64,000 bases of DNA from Azolla caroliniana (lineage: Eukaryota; Polypodiophyta), in the NCBI GenBank assembly GCA_043228905.1, contig JBHGNT010000011.1:372001-436000 (forward strand). Direction: 5' to 3'. A program made the position numbers and the translations under genes. The notes under the pieces were generated by a model that worked only from the letters and a program-made list of their open reading frames with translations, did no database searches and was not told the origin of the DNA. Of the stretch, positions 9,401-20,393 are shown piece after piece (position 1 is the stretch's first letter; each line of letters starts with the position of its first letter).

Positions 9401-9835
9401 AATTGAGGGTGAAAGAGAAAGAAGGAGAAAGAAGAAAACTTACTAGGGTTATTGGAAACAGAAAAATAAAATTCGGTTCAAACTGTCGTGATTCAAGAGT
9501 AGGAGATAGTGAGAGAGAGACAGACAGACAGAGAGAGGGAGTGAGATAAGACTTGAAATGGAAATGAGATTATATTATGAGGAAACTAGATTACAACGAG
9601 TAGGCTAAGGGCTAAAGACCGGTGTTGAACAAGTGAGTTGAAATGAATGTATAGACACTTATTTATAGATCCTTATGAAGTATTCTAGAATGTTCGAGAA
9701 TATTTAGATATTTATGATAAGAAATATAATCATGAAATATTAAAGGATGTTCTAGAATAATCTAGAATGTTCTAGAATATTATAAATATCTCATAATAAC
9801 TAGAATATATAATTTATAATCATACATCGTATATG
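9401..9835 (-). other. Gypsy-1 leader and probable 5' LTR
   Basis: On the minus strand a TATA-like CTATAAATA lies near 9660 and pyrimidine-rich leader sequence near 9500-9550, as expected for LTR and leader upstream of gag. An (AG)n run lies at 9506-9545. Short AATGTTCTAGAATATT-type repeats fill 9668-9780. I could not find a second LTR or a clear primer site, so boundaries are a guess. Confidence 0.3.
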
Positions 9836-9837
9836 TT

Positions 9838-9892
9838 ATTACAATGGTTAAGGGTTCAACGCATAGACCAAGAAGTCGTGGGTTTGATTCTT
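9838..9892 (+). repeat. tRNA-like SINE head
   Basis: CAATGGTTAAGGGTTCAACG resembles an A box region and GTCGTGGGTTTGATTCT a B box, spaced about 35 bp apart as in tRNA-derived SINEs. No intact cloverleaf and no clear tail. Confidence 0.45.
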
Positions 9893-9904
9893 GATAAGCC
9901 AAAA

Positions 9905-10195
9905 TGTTGTCTTTATGACAGTGGAGGTGTCTAAACCAACTGTCATATATTGCAACAACCTGAGTACTATCCAATTAGCAAAAAACCCCATCTTCCATGC
10001 CTGGACAAAGCACATTGAAGTGCATTGTCATTTTGTTTGTGAGCAGGTCCTCTCTGGAGAAGTCGAACTGATGCCTGTTTCAATTGATAGGCAAATTGCC
10101 CATATCTTCACAAAGCCTCTAGGCCTTGACAAGTTCAGGAATTTTTCAAGTATGCTGGGCTTACAACACTTGAGGGGCAGGAGTGAAGGAGAAGA
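9905..10195 (+). pseudogene. Copia RNase H C-terminal fragment
   Basis: About 90 codons from the end of a copia Pol. It contains IYCNNLSTIQLAKNPIFHAW, TKHIEVHCHFV, LSGEVELMPV and the terminal FTKPLGLDKFRNF. These are the conserved last motifs of the copia RNase H region (D-N-x-S-x-I-x-L-A-x-N-P, then T-K-H-I-E). The fragment is in frame but lacks the first catalytic residues, RT and all else. It ends against remnant G near 10200. Confidence 0.75.
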
Positions 10196-10204
10196 GAGAG
10201 GCGA

Positions 10205-10575
10205 AGTCCGAAAAGCCGATTCATTGAGGTAGTATTCATTCATCAATGCTCTTTCAAAAGTCGCCCATGTCTGATGTTCCCTTTTGTAGCTCCTAAATCC
10301 TTTGTTGTAGCCCAATCGTAGCGACTCGACTAAAGTTATTAATTTTGGCAACTTCGTCGACACCACTTTTAAGCATTTCTTCATTGTAAATTCTCAGAAA
10401 TCTTTTTAAATTTATACCTTCAAAGATTCCTACTCATGCACGAATATTGTCGATGGCTTTGTCGATGCTTGCCATCATCCCTTGCTCTCGCATCATTCGT
10501 TCCATCATCATACACATAAGCCTCATTTGCTCCTCGATTTTTCCTTGATGCCGCTTTCACGTGGGGTTCACCAAA
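10205..10575 (-). pseudogene. Element G: gag start and primer site of a third E-like element
   Basis: Minus strand: the primer site TGGTGAACCCCACGTGAAAG (10573-10554) is nearly that of elements E and D. It is followed by a methionine-rich start (MRLMCMMMERMMREQGMMAS), then VGIFEGINLKRFLRIYNEEM, NNFSRVATIGLQQR and, in another frame, TWATFERALMNEYYLNES, matching the gag-like part of E (SFEKALLEKYDYE). The coding is broken by stops and a frameshift. It ends at the copia fragment near 10205. This third family member supports the E/D gag-like protein being conserved, not random. Confidence 0.6.
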
Positions 10576-11018
10576 TGTGTTGGGGTAGTTGTGGTTCGTG
10601 TGGCGAAATCGTAAGGACTAAGTTAAAAAGGAGTTGGTGATATATTTTATAAGGCTTGTGTAACAATGTTAGAAAGATTAACGATAGGAAGAACAAGAGT
10701 TAGAAGTAATTGTGCAAGAGACAGATTAGCATAGATAAGAGACAAAGACTCTATATGACTTAAGAAGCAATAGTATATGATATTAACATGATTTATATTA
10801 AGAAGATAAGGTTTTTACCACAAAGGTTAAGGATATCAGGAATAAAAGTTGTAAGTAATGAACGAGAACAAGATGAGAAAGGATGACATATAGAGACAAT
10901 GTATGATTAAAGAGGTAAGAAAATATGATAAGAATATGTATTAAATTAAAAACTTAAGATTCTACCAGTTATACAATGCTTCATCGCAAGATGCAATCTT
11001 CCTTTGCCAAACTCTGGA
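10576..11018 (-). other. Possible LTR of element G; no gene seen
   Basis: The primer site of G implies that its 5' LTR begins at about 10577 (TGTGTTGGGG in plus orientation) and extends right. The sequence is AT-rich with no reading frame. I could not find its far end or a second copy. Confidence 0.3.
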
Positions 11019-11085
11019 TTTGAACCCTTGACTTCAACTCCAAGACAAGAGCCGCTTCGCAAATGAGCTAACTTATCTGTTTAAT
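11019..11085 (-). repeat. tRNA-derived SINE-like segment
   Basis: On the minus strand GTTAGCTCATTTGCGAAGCG resembles the 5' half of a tRNA with A box, and GGGTTCAAATCC is a near-perfect B box. Too diverged for a working tRNA (no acceptor-stem pairing seen), so a SINE head or tRNA relic. Confidence 0.5.
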
Positions 11086-12087
11086 TATATTATTCCCTAA
11101 ATTTTTCTTGATCCCCTACTTCGTTTCTCTACCTCCATGCATATGATGCATTGGAGGGTACAAGACATGCATGTGATGCATGATCTCCATTTGGTGTTCA
11201 TGCATTACATGTGATCCATAGTAGACATCTCGCTCATTTGACCTTTCATGTATGAAAATATATATGGCATTAGTATAACATGAAAATATGTTTTTAAAAA
11301 CAAATGACCTAGCTTAATAGTAGGTGTGTTGAATTTGGTATATGAGGTTGTGAGTTCAAGTCTCTGCAATGTTATTCAGTACAACATTTTTGTTTATTTA
11401 TCTATCCTTTAAAATGACCTTCAAAACAAATAACCTAACCTAGTGGTGTGTACTTCCTACTTCCTACTTGGTTTGTAAGGTTAAGGGTACATACAATATG
11501 TAACTTTAGTTTTATATCATGAAGCAAATCCTTCACGACAACGTTTTTTCTATCTTCTTGTTGTTCTTTCCATCAAATCGGGTGAAGATTGTTACCAAGG
11601 AAGATTGAAAACTAGAGAGGTTGTTCTCACCTATACTTTGAGCATAGTAAAAGTTTAGTATCCAACGAGTCTCGTAATTTTTTCTTGAATTGGGTTTTTC
11701 ATGTAAAATCTGGTGTACACTATTTTTATTTTTTAGTTGTGTTTGTCAATTGCTATGTTGGCTGTCCAATCTAATTTCCTGGTTTCTAACATGAATGTTC
11801 ATTTTGGGCCCAAAGATAAACATAGTTTCTTTTTCCCATCAAGCCTAAATTTTAAATCCAATCCTTAATCTTTCATCCTTCATGTTAATTTCGGACACAG
11901 AAGATGCACTTACCCTAGAAGTTGGCACTGATCTATTGAGTTTACCGATCATGGCCATTTCAAGATTAATGGAGGTCGATGTGGTAGCATTACAGTTGAC
12001 ATTGTTACAAGTAGAATGTTCTCCACCATTACTGATAAACATTGGTGGCTTCCTTAGTCATGAGCCTACGCCAGGAATCCATGCTTA
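11086..12087. other. No gene seen; second SINE-like segment
   Basis: AT-rich sequence. At 11306-11382 the plus strand has TAGCTTAATAGTAGG and GTGAGTTCAAGTCTC, again an A/B-box-like pair. Short frames around 11845-12042 on the minus strand may belong to the disrupted frame described at 12088, but nothing in them is recognisable. Confidence 0.4.
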
Positions 12088-12441
12088 TTATGAGTGAGAA
12101 TTAGAGGGAACTGACCAACAATACTCATTCTCATCACAATCAGACAACACATTGCAGAAGATGTCCTGATCTACTACCATTAAGCTTAAAGAGGAACAAC
12201 GATCTTCCAATGCATGAGTAGCTACCCTAGATCTTGAAGTAGGGATGCTTGTTGTCGTAATTCCCATATTTGTTGTATGATCTTCTGCATTCTGCATTTC
12301 AAGGAAAAGATGAAGGTCTTCAGCATCTCTTTCATGATGATGATGATGATGAGAATGCAAGGCGACAGTAAAATCATCGCAATGGTCTCTATAATTACCA
12401 ACACATCCCCAGCTTTTAGAAGAAATTGAAACAAAGGCTTG
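12088..12441 (-). pseudogene. Unrecognised ORF disrupted by copia element I (left part)
   Basis: An open minus-strand frame of about 118 codons (from AFVSISSKSWGCV to CWSVPSNSHS) ends at 12088. It contains six consecutive histidines. Copia element I inserted at its 5' side. Across the 5-bp target duplication the frame stays open for only a short stretch into 22000-21855 (AAYMQLSASRDQ). A second frame, open from the ATG at 22065, joins instead to LFQFLLKAGDVLVIIETIAM and stops at 12222. I recognise neither. They may be exon pieces of a lost gene or chance frames. Confidence 0.25.
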
Positions 12442-12737
12442 TGTTAAAGTTGCCTGTTTACACCAAAAATGATAAAACATTAGTTATGGGAATAAAGACA
12501 AAATATCAGTTACAAGAACAATATATATATGCATTCTTTGTAACCATTCTTTGTATATATATATGTATGAAGTATTGTTTAGTTTAAGGTGTGTGATACC
12601 ATTTGGAGTTGTTAATGTAGGTTCTTACATTGTAATACCCCTGTCTTAATATAATATCTACATGGTTCTACATTTTTCCAAAATCTCTCTCTTTCTCTAT
12701 TGTCAATCCATTCCATTATGTTCTAACTTTTCTTACA
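12442..12737 (+). repeat. Copia I left LTR
   Basis: 296 bp, TGTTAAAGTT to TTCTTACA. The right LTR is 389 bp; the difference is largely an expanded TA-rich microsatellite and a partial duplication on the right. Confidence 0.85.
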
Positions 12738-12749
12738 TGGTATCAGAGC
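12738..12749 (+). other. Primer-binding site, initiator tRNA-Met
   Basis: TGGTATCAGAGC directly after the LTR of copia I, the standard copia primer site. Confidence 0.9.
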
Positions 12750-12840
12750 TTAGTTGCATGATCTGAATCTCATAGTTCCCTATAACCAACAAAACTCACC
12801 ACAAATTATTTCAAATAAACAAATCTTCGTACTATCACTA

Positions 12841-13530
12841 TGGCAAGTTCAAGTAGAAAATATACCTTGGAGAAATTAACAGAGAAAAACTACAAAACCT
12901 AGAAGACTCAAATGTAGATGAAAAACTGTCAGAAATGATTTGAAAACTCACATCTGCAGTTGCGATGTGGCCAAAACTGAAGGAATTATATGAACCTCAA
13001 GATGTTATAACTAAGCTCCACACCTTAGCTACCCTATTTAATATGTGTGTTTTACAGGAAGAAGAAGATGTCCCTACCTTCTTATCCACTTGGGAGGCAA
13101 CCATGGATGATGCAACTACCGCCAGCAATTGCATCTTAGAAGACATCAAGATTGGATTAGTGCTAAGAAAACTCTCCAAATCTTGGGGAACATTCATCAC
13201 TATGCATAGTAGCACCGCAAAATTGTCTGAGCTACATATTAAGATTCGCCATGAAGACATTCAACGACAAAAGAAGAGTAATATTGAACTAGTCACAATG
13301 GTAGTCTCCATCAATCAATTCCAAAGGGGTCATTTAGCATACCAACAAAGGTACAAACTTGATAAAGTAAGAAATAGTGAGTCTAATAATAAAACATACA
13401 TTAAGAGTGAAGCACAAAAATACTATGGGAACAACTCATGACAAAATGGAAGCTTTAGAATCGTTTGTAGATATTGCAAGAAGGAAGGACATATCGATCG
13501 AGTATGTCGCCTCAAGCATGCAAAGAAGAA
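12841..13530 (+). pseudogene. Copia I gag
   Basis: A start ATGGCAAGTTCAAGTAG lies at 12841, but a stop follows within about 20 codons. The frame 12965-13441 carries a UBN2-type Gag: MWPKLKELYEPQDVITKLHT, FNMCVLQEEEDVPTFLSTWE and ILEDIKIGLVLRKL. A frameshift near 13440 leads to the nucleocapsid zinc knuckle CRYCKKEGHIDRVC (C-x2-C-x4-H-x4-C) at 13466-13507. Broken by at least one stop and one frameshift. Gag would form the particle and bind element RNA. Confidence 0.8.
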
Positions 13531-13555
13531 TTCTAACTGACCTCAGGCACATAAT

Positions 13556-14040
13556 GTGGTTATCCAACAAGAAGATGATAGAAATCCAATATACTCTTCT
13601 AAAGAAGCACCTGAACAAAATGGAGAACATGATGAAGAAGAGTACAACATTCAAGAATATAATGCAAACACATTTGAAGAAAATCAAAATGAAGGTGAAA
13701 GCACCCTGTTCTTGGATATCGGGGCTACTCACCATCTAACATATCAAAAAGACTGGTTGGAAAACTATCAAAAGTTCTCAATGCAATATCACATCTTTGA
13801 GTATTTGGTGCAACCGCATTTGCATACATACAACCTACCAAGAGGACAAAACTTGAGGATGGATGCATCAAATGAAAACTTATTGGATATGGGGAGCCAT
13901 ATGGAGTAAAAGTATACAACATTTACCTTCTGGATATAGGTAAAATAATTTTTAGTCGTTTTGTGGAGTTTGATGAGAAAAGTCAATTTTCTAGGTCATC
14001 ATATGTAATGAAAGAAACCAGGAGAGGACACCTTACCAAG
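13556..14040 (+). pseudogene. Copia I protease remnant and post-integrase linker
   Basis: TLFLDIGATHHLTYQKDWLE near 13708-13767 is the copia aspartic protease start. The active-site DSG is changed to DIG, so it would be inactive. Instead of the GAG-pre-integrase and integrase core, the text jumps to VYNIYLLDIGKIIFSRFVEF and DEKSQFS, which normally follows integrase. About 1 kb of integrase coding has therefore been lost. Confidence 0.65.
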
Positions 14041-14202
14041 GAAATCACAAAGTAACGACTCCCTCAAGCAACAACAACAAAATCTGAAAATGATAGGACA
14101 ACATCAGAAAACTCACCAAATGAATGCATGACTCTTGGTGACAATCAAATTACAACATCCTCTTCTATGAGCCCACTACCATCAACACAAGCTAGTGCAT
14201 CT

Positions 14203-14754
14203 TGTTGAGAAATCGTTCGCGGAATTCAAATCACAATAGATAAACAACGCTGAAATACAAATCACACACAGATATGCCACAAAGACAAGTTAAACAGATG
14301 TGCACAAAGATTTACGTGGAAACCCTAAAACGGGGAAAACCACGGAGAATAGATTCTTCACTATGTAAATTGTGGATATACAATACGGAGATGAATACAA
14401 CACTCTCACGAGTGTATCAGCCGCACAGGGCTCTTCGAGTCTACTATTGCATCTATGGCGTGGCTCTCTCTTCACTCTCTTACTCTCACAAGCACACTGA
14501 TGCAACACTTTGTACAACTACCATAACTAAAGTTTGCCTTAGTTGTATATTTACTTATACAACTTTCTACCTATATACATATCTGGCCTTCATAAGACGC
14601 ACACTTAGACTATTTCCAAATATAGTCTTCTGAGTTGGCTATTTACACAATTTCGGTTTCAGCCTTGGCCGAGTTCCTCATCAACTCGGCTCCTCAACTG
14701 TCTACTATCCGAACAGTCGGATCTTCCTCCCACTAGAGGCACATATTCCCAACA
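14203..14754 (-). repeat. Copia F 3' LTR
   Basis: 552 bp. In plus orientation it runs TGTTGAGAAATC to TTCCCAACA. The purine tract lies just inside at 14755-14770 (minus strand GAAGGGGGAGTT). A related solo LTR occurs at 22357-22861. Confidence 0.92.
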
Positions 14755-14803
14755 AACTCCCCCTTCACTCCCGTGGGAGGAAATCTATTAGTCCTGTATT
14801 CTG

Positions 14804-17800
14804 TCAACAGACTCTGAGTCTGTCCATAGGTAGGTTCTTCGTCAGCATGTCGGATCCATTGTCGTCAATATGGATCTTCTCAAGAGAAAACTCTCCTTCT
14901 TCGACTCTCTCTTGTAATGAGTGATACCTTCTCTGTATGTGCTTGGTCCGGGAGTGGTATGTCGCGTTCTTGGATAGGTGTATGGCGCTTTGGCTATGAC
15001 AATGAAGCAAGAACTCCTTTTGCTTCATGCCAAGTTCGGTGACAATATTTCTCATCCAAATCAACTCTTTTCCGGCCTCTACCATTGCCATATACTCTGC
15101 CTCTGTAGTTGACAAAGCTACAGACTTCTGCAGTCGTGACTGCCACAACACTACTCCCCCTGCATAGGTCATCACGTACCCTGACATGGATCGGTTCGAA
15201 TCGACATCTCCTGACATGTCCGAATCGGTAAAACCTTCCAGCACAGGTTTTCTGACACCATACCTTAGGCACACACCTAAGGTGCCCTTTAAGTACCTGA
15301 GTATCCACTTCACCGCTGCCCAGTGTTCTCTCCCTAGATTACTCATATATCGGCTTACTGCTCCTACAACAATTGCTATATCCAGTCTCGTACAGACCAT
15401 AGCATACATTAGACTGCCGACGGCTGAGGCATATGGTACCTTCTTCATCTCAACCTTTTCCTTCTACCCTTTCGGACACTGCTTCGCATTTAATCTGCAG
15501 TTTGTCGGCAACACTGAGCCGATCGGCTTTGCTTAAGTCATGTTGAATCTCTCTAGGATTTTCGTCACATACTTCTATTGTGATAGTCATAGCATCTTCC
15601 GAGCTCTATCTCGGGTTATGTGCATTCCTAGGATTTGCTTTGGCGGTCCAAGGTCTTTCATGGCAAATGACTTGCCGAGAGCTTTCTTCAAGCTTCCAAT
15701 CTTCCATGTGTCTTGACTGACTATCCACATATCATCAACATATAGCAAGAGAATCAAGAAATCTCCCTCTTCGTACCTTTTGACGAACACACAGTGATCG
15801 GCCTGTGTTTTCTGGAACCGATGTTCCATCATGAAGGACTCGAATTTCTTGTACCATTGGCGTGGAGCTTGTTTTAATCCATACAAGCTTTTCCTTAGTT
15901 GACACACCAGATTCTCTTTCCCTTCTTCTTCAAAGAATTTGGGTTGCTGCATGTAGATTTCCTCCTCTAGCTCCCCATGCAGAAATGTGGTTTTGACATC
16001 CAAGTATTTGATCTCCAGATCCATGTTGGCCACTATGCTCAGAACAGTCCGGATGGATGTCATCTTCACGACTGGTGCGAATATTCCGTCAAAGTCGACG
16101 CCCTTCCTCTGTTGGAAACCCTTCACCACTATACGGGCTTTATACCTGGGCTCACTATCGGCTTCTCCAATCTTCACCTTGTAGACCCACTTATTCTTGA
16201 GTCCTCTCTTACCTTTCGGCAGCTCTACTAGGTCGTAGGTGTAATTCCCGTGCAAGGATTCCATCTCCTCTTGCATCGCGTTCAGCCATTTTACTCTGCT
16301 CTCATCGGCAATGGCTTCTTCATAGCACTCCAGTTCACCGTCATCAGTCAAGAGGACATATTGACTGGCATATGTAATCGGTGCCTTCTTCTCTCTGAGT
16401 GGGTATCTTCTTCCACTCGTTGTTGGCTCTCTTTTGGATGTCTCTGCCAACTCTTCTCTTTGCTCGAGATTCTGATTGTCAATCGACATCTCCTAGTTGG
16501 ATAGCTCCAACTCATATTCATCAATTGACTTCAGCAAATCTGCCGACTCTAACTCATAGTCAGTAGGTCTTTCTGAGTCGACCGACTCGGATTCGGCTCT
16601 GTCGGCCAACTGTCTCCTTACAGCTGCCAGTGACGACACATTTGACCTTAAATCGACGGTAATCGGGGTTGACTGGGGAGTCGATTCCGACTTTTGTTGC
16701 TTCCAGTCTTCAATTGTCTTGTTTTCTAGAAAGACTACATCCCGACTTCTCACTACCTTCTTGTTGACTAAGTCCCATAACCTGTAGCTGAACTCATCTT
16801 CCGAGTATCCCATGAATATGCATGCTTTTGACTTGCTGTTGAGCTTTGACCTCTGATCCTTCAGTACATGCATATATGCCAAGCATCCAAAAACCCTCAG
16901 GTGTTGATAGGAGACATCCTTTCCTGTCCACACCCTTTGTGGGACATCACCTTTCAATGGCACTGAGGGAGACCTATTGATCAGATAAACAATTGTGCAC
17001 AACGTCTCAACCCAGTAGGATTTCAGTAGTTTCGCATGAGAGAGCATGCTCCTTACTCTCTCCATGATTGTTCGATTCATCCTCTCTGCAAGCCCATTCA
17101 ACTCTGAGGTCTTTGGCACTATGTATTCGATTCAAATACCTTGGCTCTTGTAGTATTCCTCAAACTACCCTTTGTACTCGCCATCGTTGTCAGTTCGGAC
17201 AACCTTTAGTTTCCAACCTGACTCTCTTTCGGTTCTTGCCTGGAACTCCTTGAAAACCGACTGTACTTGATCCTTCGACATCAATACGAAGGCCCATGTC
17301 TTCCGACTATGACCGTCAATAAACGTCACAAAGTACAATCCTCCGCGATGCAATGGAGCATCAACATAGCACACGTCCATGTGTACTAGTTCTAGTGCAG
17401 CTTCTCTTCTTCTCGGTGGTCTCAAGTGGAATGTCATCTTGTTCTAGTTTCCGGCTAGGCAGTTGACACACTTCTCCAGGTGAACTCCCTTGACTTCTGG
17501 TAGAAGTTTTTGGTCGGCTAATAGGTGTATTCCCTTCTCACTCATGTGGGCTAGCCTCTTATGCCATATCTCCCCTGTCGAGTCGGCTACCACGTTTACT
17601 TCCGATTTGCACAATCGGGCATGCATCATGTACAGTGTGCCTTCTTTCTGTGCTTGGGCCACTATAAGATTTCCTCTACAGAACTTCCACTTGCCATTCC
17701 GAAAGCTACCACTGTAGCCTTCGTCATCAAGCTTTCCAGTCAATATCAGATTCAATCTGATATCGGGGACATGTCGAACATCCTTCAACGTTAGCCAACA

Positions 17801-18853
17801 CCCTGTCGACGTCATTAAGCACACACTTTCGACTCCGGTTATCTCGCACTCTCCACTATCACCCATCTTTACATAGCCATGATCTCCAACTATGTAAGTC
17901 GAGAAATAATCTCTCGACGGAGTAATATGATAGGATGCGCCGGAATCGATCACCCAAGTGCATTCTTTGCTTGCAAGATTTGCAGTTGTCTATTCACAAA
18001 TGAACAGAATTTCCTCATTGCTCGTCGCAATGGCCGAAGTGTTCTTTTCATCCGGAATCTTCCGGGGTTCGACATTGTTTCCGACACTCTTGTCTTTCTT
18101 CATGTGTCAGCAGTCCTTCTGGAAGTGTCCATGCTTTCCACAGTAAAAGCACACATGCTTACCTCTGGACTTCGATCTGGTGTGGGATTTCTCCGTTTGC
18201 TGCAGACTCCTTCTTTGCCGGTCCCTTTCTCTATCCATATGTTGAGTCAGATTCGACTCCGTTTGGGATAGGACTCCTTTGTCTTTCCTCGTTGCCTCCT
18301 CGTTTAGGATGCTTGTCTTTACCGTCTGTAAAGACAAGTTCTCTTCTTGGCAAGAGGTGATGAGAGTAACCACCAGGTTCTCCCAGCTTTCCGGCAGTGT
18401 GCACATCAGCAGGATGGCCTGCATTGTGTCATCCAGGGGAAACTTGGTTGCAGCAAGTTGATTTACATACACCATAAACATGTTGATGTGTTCGACAATG
18501 CTCTCACCATATCTATATTTCAGCTGTACGATTTTTCTCATCAACGAGGTTCTGTTTAGTGCGTTCTTCCTCTCATAAAGACTCGATAGCTTATGCCACA
18601 TCTCGTAAGCATTTGTGTCGTTGGCCACATGCTGAAGGACACTTACATCGACTCATTGTCGGATAGTGGCTACCGCCTTCCTATTCAGAAGCTTCCAATC
18701 TAAATCCAATACCCCTTTGGGTATTTCTGCTCTGTCGATTGGCTCGTACAGGTCTTTCATGATGAGTAGGTCTTCCATCTTTATCTTCCAGTCTACATAG
18801 TTCTGTGAGTTGAGAACTATCATACCTGGAAATCCGCTAAAACCTCCTTCCAT
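14804..18853 (-). pseudogene. Copia F gag-pol polyprotein, interrupted by stops
   Basis: One reading frame encodes the whole polyprotein. Gag: start at 18853 (MEGGFSGFPGM), UBN2-type domain, zinc knuckle CFYCGKHGHFQKDC at about 18150-18109. Protease: IDSGASYHI at 17953. Integrase: HHCC zinc site (HKRLAH, then CVNC) and catalytic residues in LVHMDVCY, VRTDNDGEY and NGLAERMNRT. RT (16489-15587): YLDVKTTFLHGELEEEIYMQ and catalytic YVDDM. RNase H (15448-14804): TDSDMSGDVDS and ALSTTEAEYMAM. About eight in-frame stops interrupt it, including 18653-18655, 18107-18109, 17444-17446 and 17165-17167. Several are one C-to-T change from CGA or CAG. Few other defects, so it was active fairly recently. Confidence 0.92.
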
Positions 18854-18866
18854 GCTTGCACCTCAG

Positions 18867-18878
18867 GCTCTGATACCA
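18867..18878 (-). other. Primer-binding site, initiator tRNA-Met
   Basis: Minus-strand TGGTATCAGAGC, 3 bp from the 5' LTR of copia F and 13 bp before the gag ATG. Confidence 0.9.
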
Positions 18879-18881
18879 GTT

Positions 18882-19433
18882 TTTATAGAAATCGTTCGCA
18901 GAATTCAAATCACAATAGATAAACAACGCTAAAATACGAATCACACACAGATATGCCATAAAGACAAGTTAAACAGATGTGCACAGAGATTTACGTGGAA
19001 ACCCTAAAACGGGGAAAACCACGGACAACATATTCTTCACTATGCAAATAGTGGATATACAATACGGAGATGAATACAACACTCTCACGAGTGTATTAGC
19101 CGCACATGGCTCTTCGTGTCTACTATTGCAGCTATGGCGCAACTCTCTCTTGAGTCTCTTACTCTCACAAGCACACTAATGCAACGCTCTGTACAACTAC
19201 CATAACTAAAGTTTGCCCTAGTTGTATATATACTTATACAACTTTCTGCCTATTTGCATATCTGACCTTCATAAGACGCACACTTAGACTATTTCCAAAT
19301 ATAGTCTTCCGAGTTGGCTATTTACACAATTTCGGTTTCAGCCTCGGCCGAGTTCCTCATCAACTCGGCTCCTCGACTGTCTACTATCTGAACAGTTGGA
19401 TCTTCCTCCCACTGGAGGGACATATTCCCAACA
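18882..19433 (-). repeat. Copia F 5' LTR
   Basis: 552 bp, aligned end to end with 14203-14754. Its inner end (TTTTATAGAAATC) has mutated away from TGTTGAGAAATC. Confidence 0.92.
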
Positions 19434-19438
19434 CATCT

Positions 19439-20393
19439 TACATACAAAAATTTGAGCCTCTACAACATTTTAATAAAGGAAATCACATAGAGAGTCAAAT
19501 TCTACAAAGTTTACAACATCCAGATCTACACCAAACAAATCCAAATGACAAGCAACAACAAAGCTATGGGACAAACACCATCAACACCGAACTACACAAC
19601 AATCATGGTGCACCAACAACTAATGCAACAGAAAACAAATGTAAGAAACTCAATCAATTACCTCATTCTCAGATCTTAACCACTCAAGATGAGGGGTTGG
19701 TAACCTCTACTACCACGACCGCCACCGAGCTTGTGGCCACCAAATCAGCCACTCAAAGTCTCAAATCCGAGGATGTGTTAGTGTGCCACCAAGAACCCAA
19801 CACCTCTTCCTCAACATCCGATGTCAAAATCATGAATCTGAACATATAAGTTTAGCTCACCTATAACCCTACACCTCCTTAAAGTATCCTCAAAATCTCA
19901 AAATTAGTAGTCAATTTGTCAGCAAATTTGATGCTCAGAACCCTAAAGATGAACAAGTGTATGACCAAAGCCTTGAAATCAACGATCAATCCACCGCCCA
20001 ATCTATTACTTGAAGCCTTGAAGTTGAGCATACGTGTAGTGACCACATGAAACCTTGTGCATCCTCCACGACTGCAAGGAAAAAAAATTCTTGATTTGAG
20101 AATATGGATCTTGGCCGCCCAAAAACCTGCAACCTCTCCAAAATAACCTTAAAAGACAAAGAAAGTAGGGCTAAAAAGACTAAGGTAAGGTTACTTAGTG
20201 ATATCTATGATGCAACTAAGGATGAGGTGCTTGAAAAGTGGACATGTCACTTCGTAACAAAGACAGAGTCCGACATATCCATCTTTGTAGCCATCATCGA
20301 AGGAGACAACTACGACACAAACCCAATTCTCAACTTTAAGCATTAAAAAGTAAAGAAAACGAAAATTGGGTTGCAGCTATTAAATTTGAATTC
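19439..20393 (+). pseudogene. Copia I linker between integrase and RT
   Basis: Continues copia I after the insertion of F. The plus strand reads asparagine-, glutamine- and serine-rich, low-complexity protein text typical of this linker, ending in frames broken by stops. A piece at 20104-20346 has no recognisable motif. KAINSEN-type lead-in to RT is not clear. Confidence 0.4.

Larger units (their letters stand above)
2240..9830 (-). mobile_element. Ty3/gypsy element 'gypsy-1', truncated, split by E
   Basis: On the minus strand, gag (9400-9212 and 5350-4560), protease (around 4300), reverse transcriptase (3801-2765) and RNase H (2811-2305) follow in gypsy order. Element E (5351-9211) is inserted in gag and its removal rejoins the Gag frame. 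Integrase and the 3' LTR are missing: coding stops at the psbC fragment near 2240. Several frameshifts and stops mean it is inactive. The 5' LTR should lie near 9450-9830 but I could not fix its ends. Confidence 0.8.
14203..19433 (-). mobile_element. Ty1/copia element F, complete, nested in copia I
   Basis: 5231 bp with two 552-bp LTRs and a perfect 5-bp target duplication CATCT (14198-14202, 19434-19438). It has an initiator-Met primer site (18867-18878) and a purine tract GAAGGGGGAGTT next to the 3' LTR. All coding pieces from gag to RNase H lie in one minus-strand frame and are interrupted by stop codons but, as far as I can see, by no frameshift. The two LTRs differ at about 40 of 552 positions by eye (near 7%). 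The copia start at 1-156 has almost the same Gag. Confidence 0.95.

Noticed and set aside
11019-11085. Functional tRNA gene
   Set aside because: B box is good but no acceptor or anticodon stem pairs could be drawn, so a SINE head or relic is more likely.
12318-12360. His-rich protein motif as evidence for a metal-binding gene
   Set aside because: The histidine run comes from a CATCAT-type simple repeat, which is poor evidence of function.
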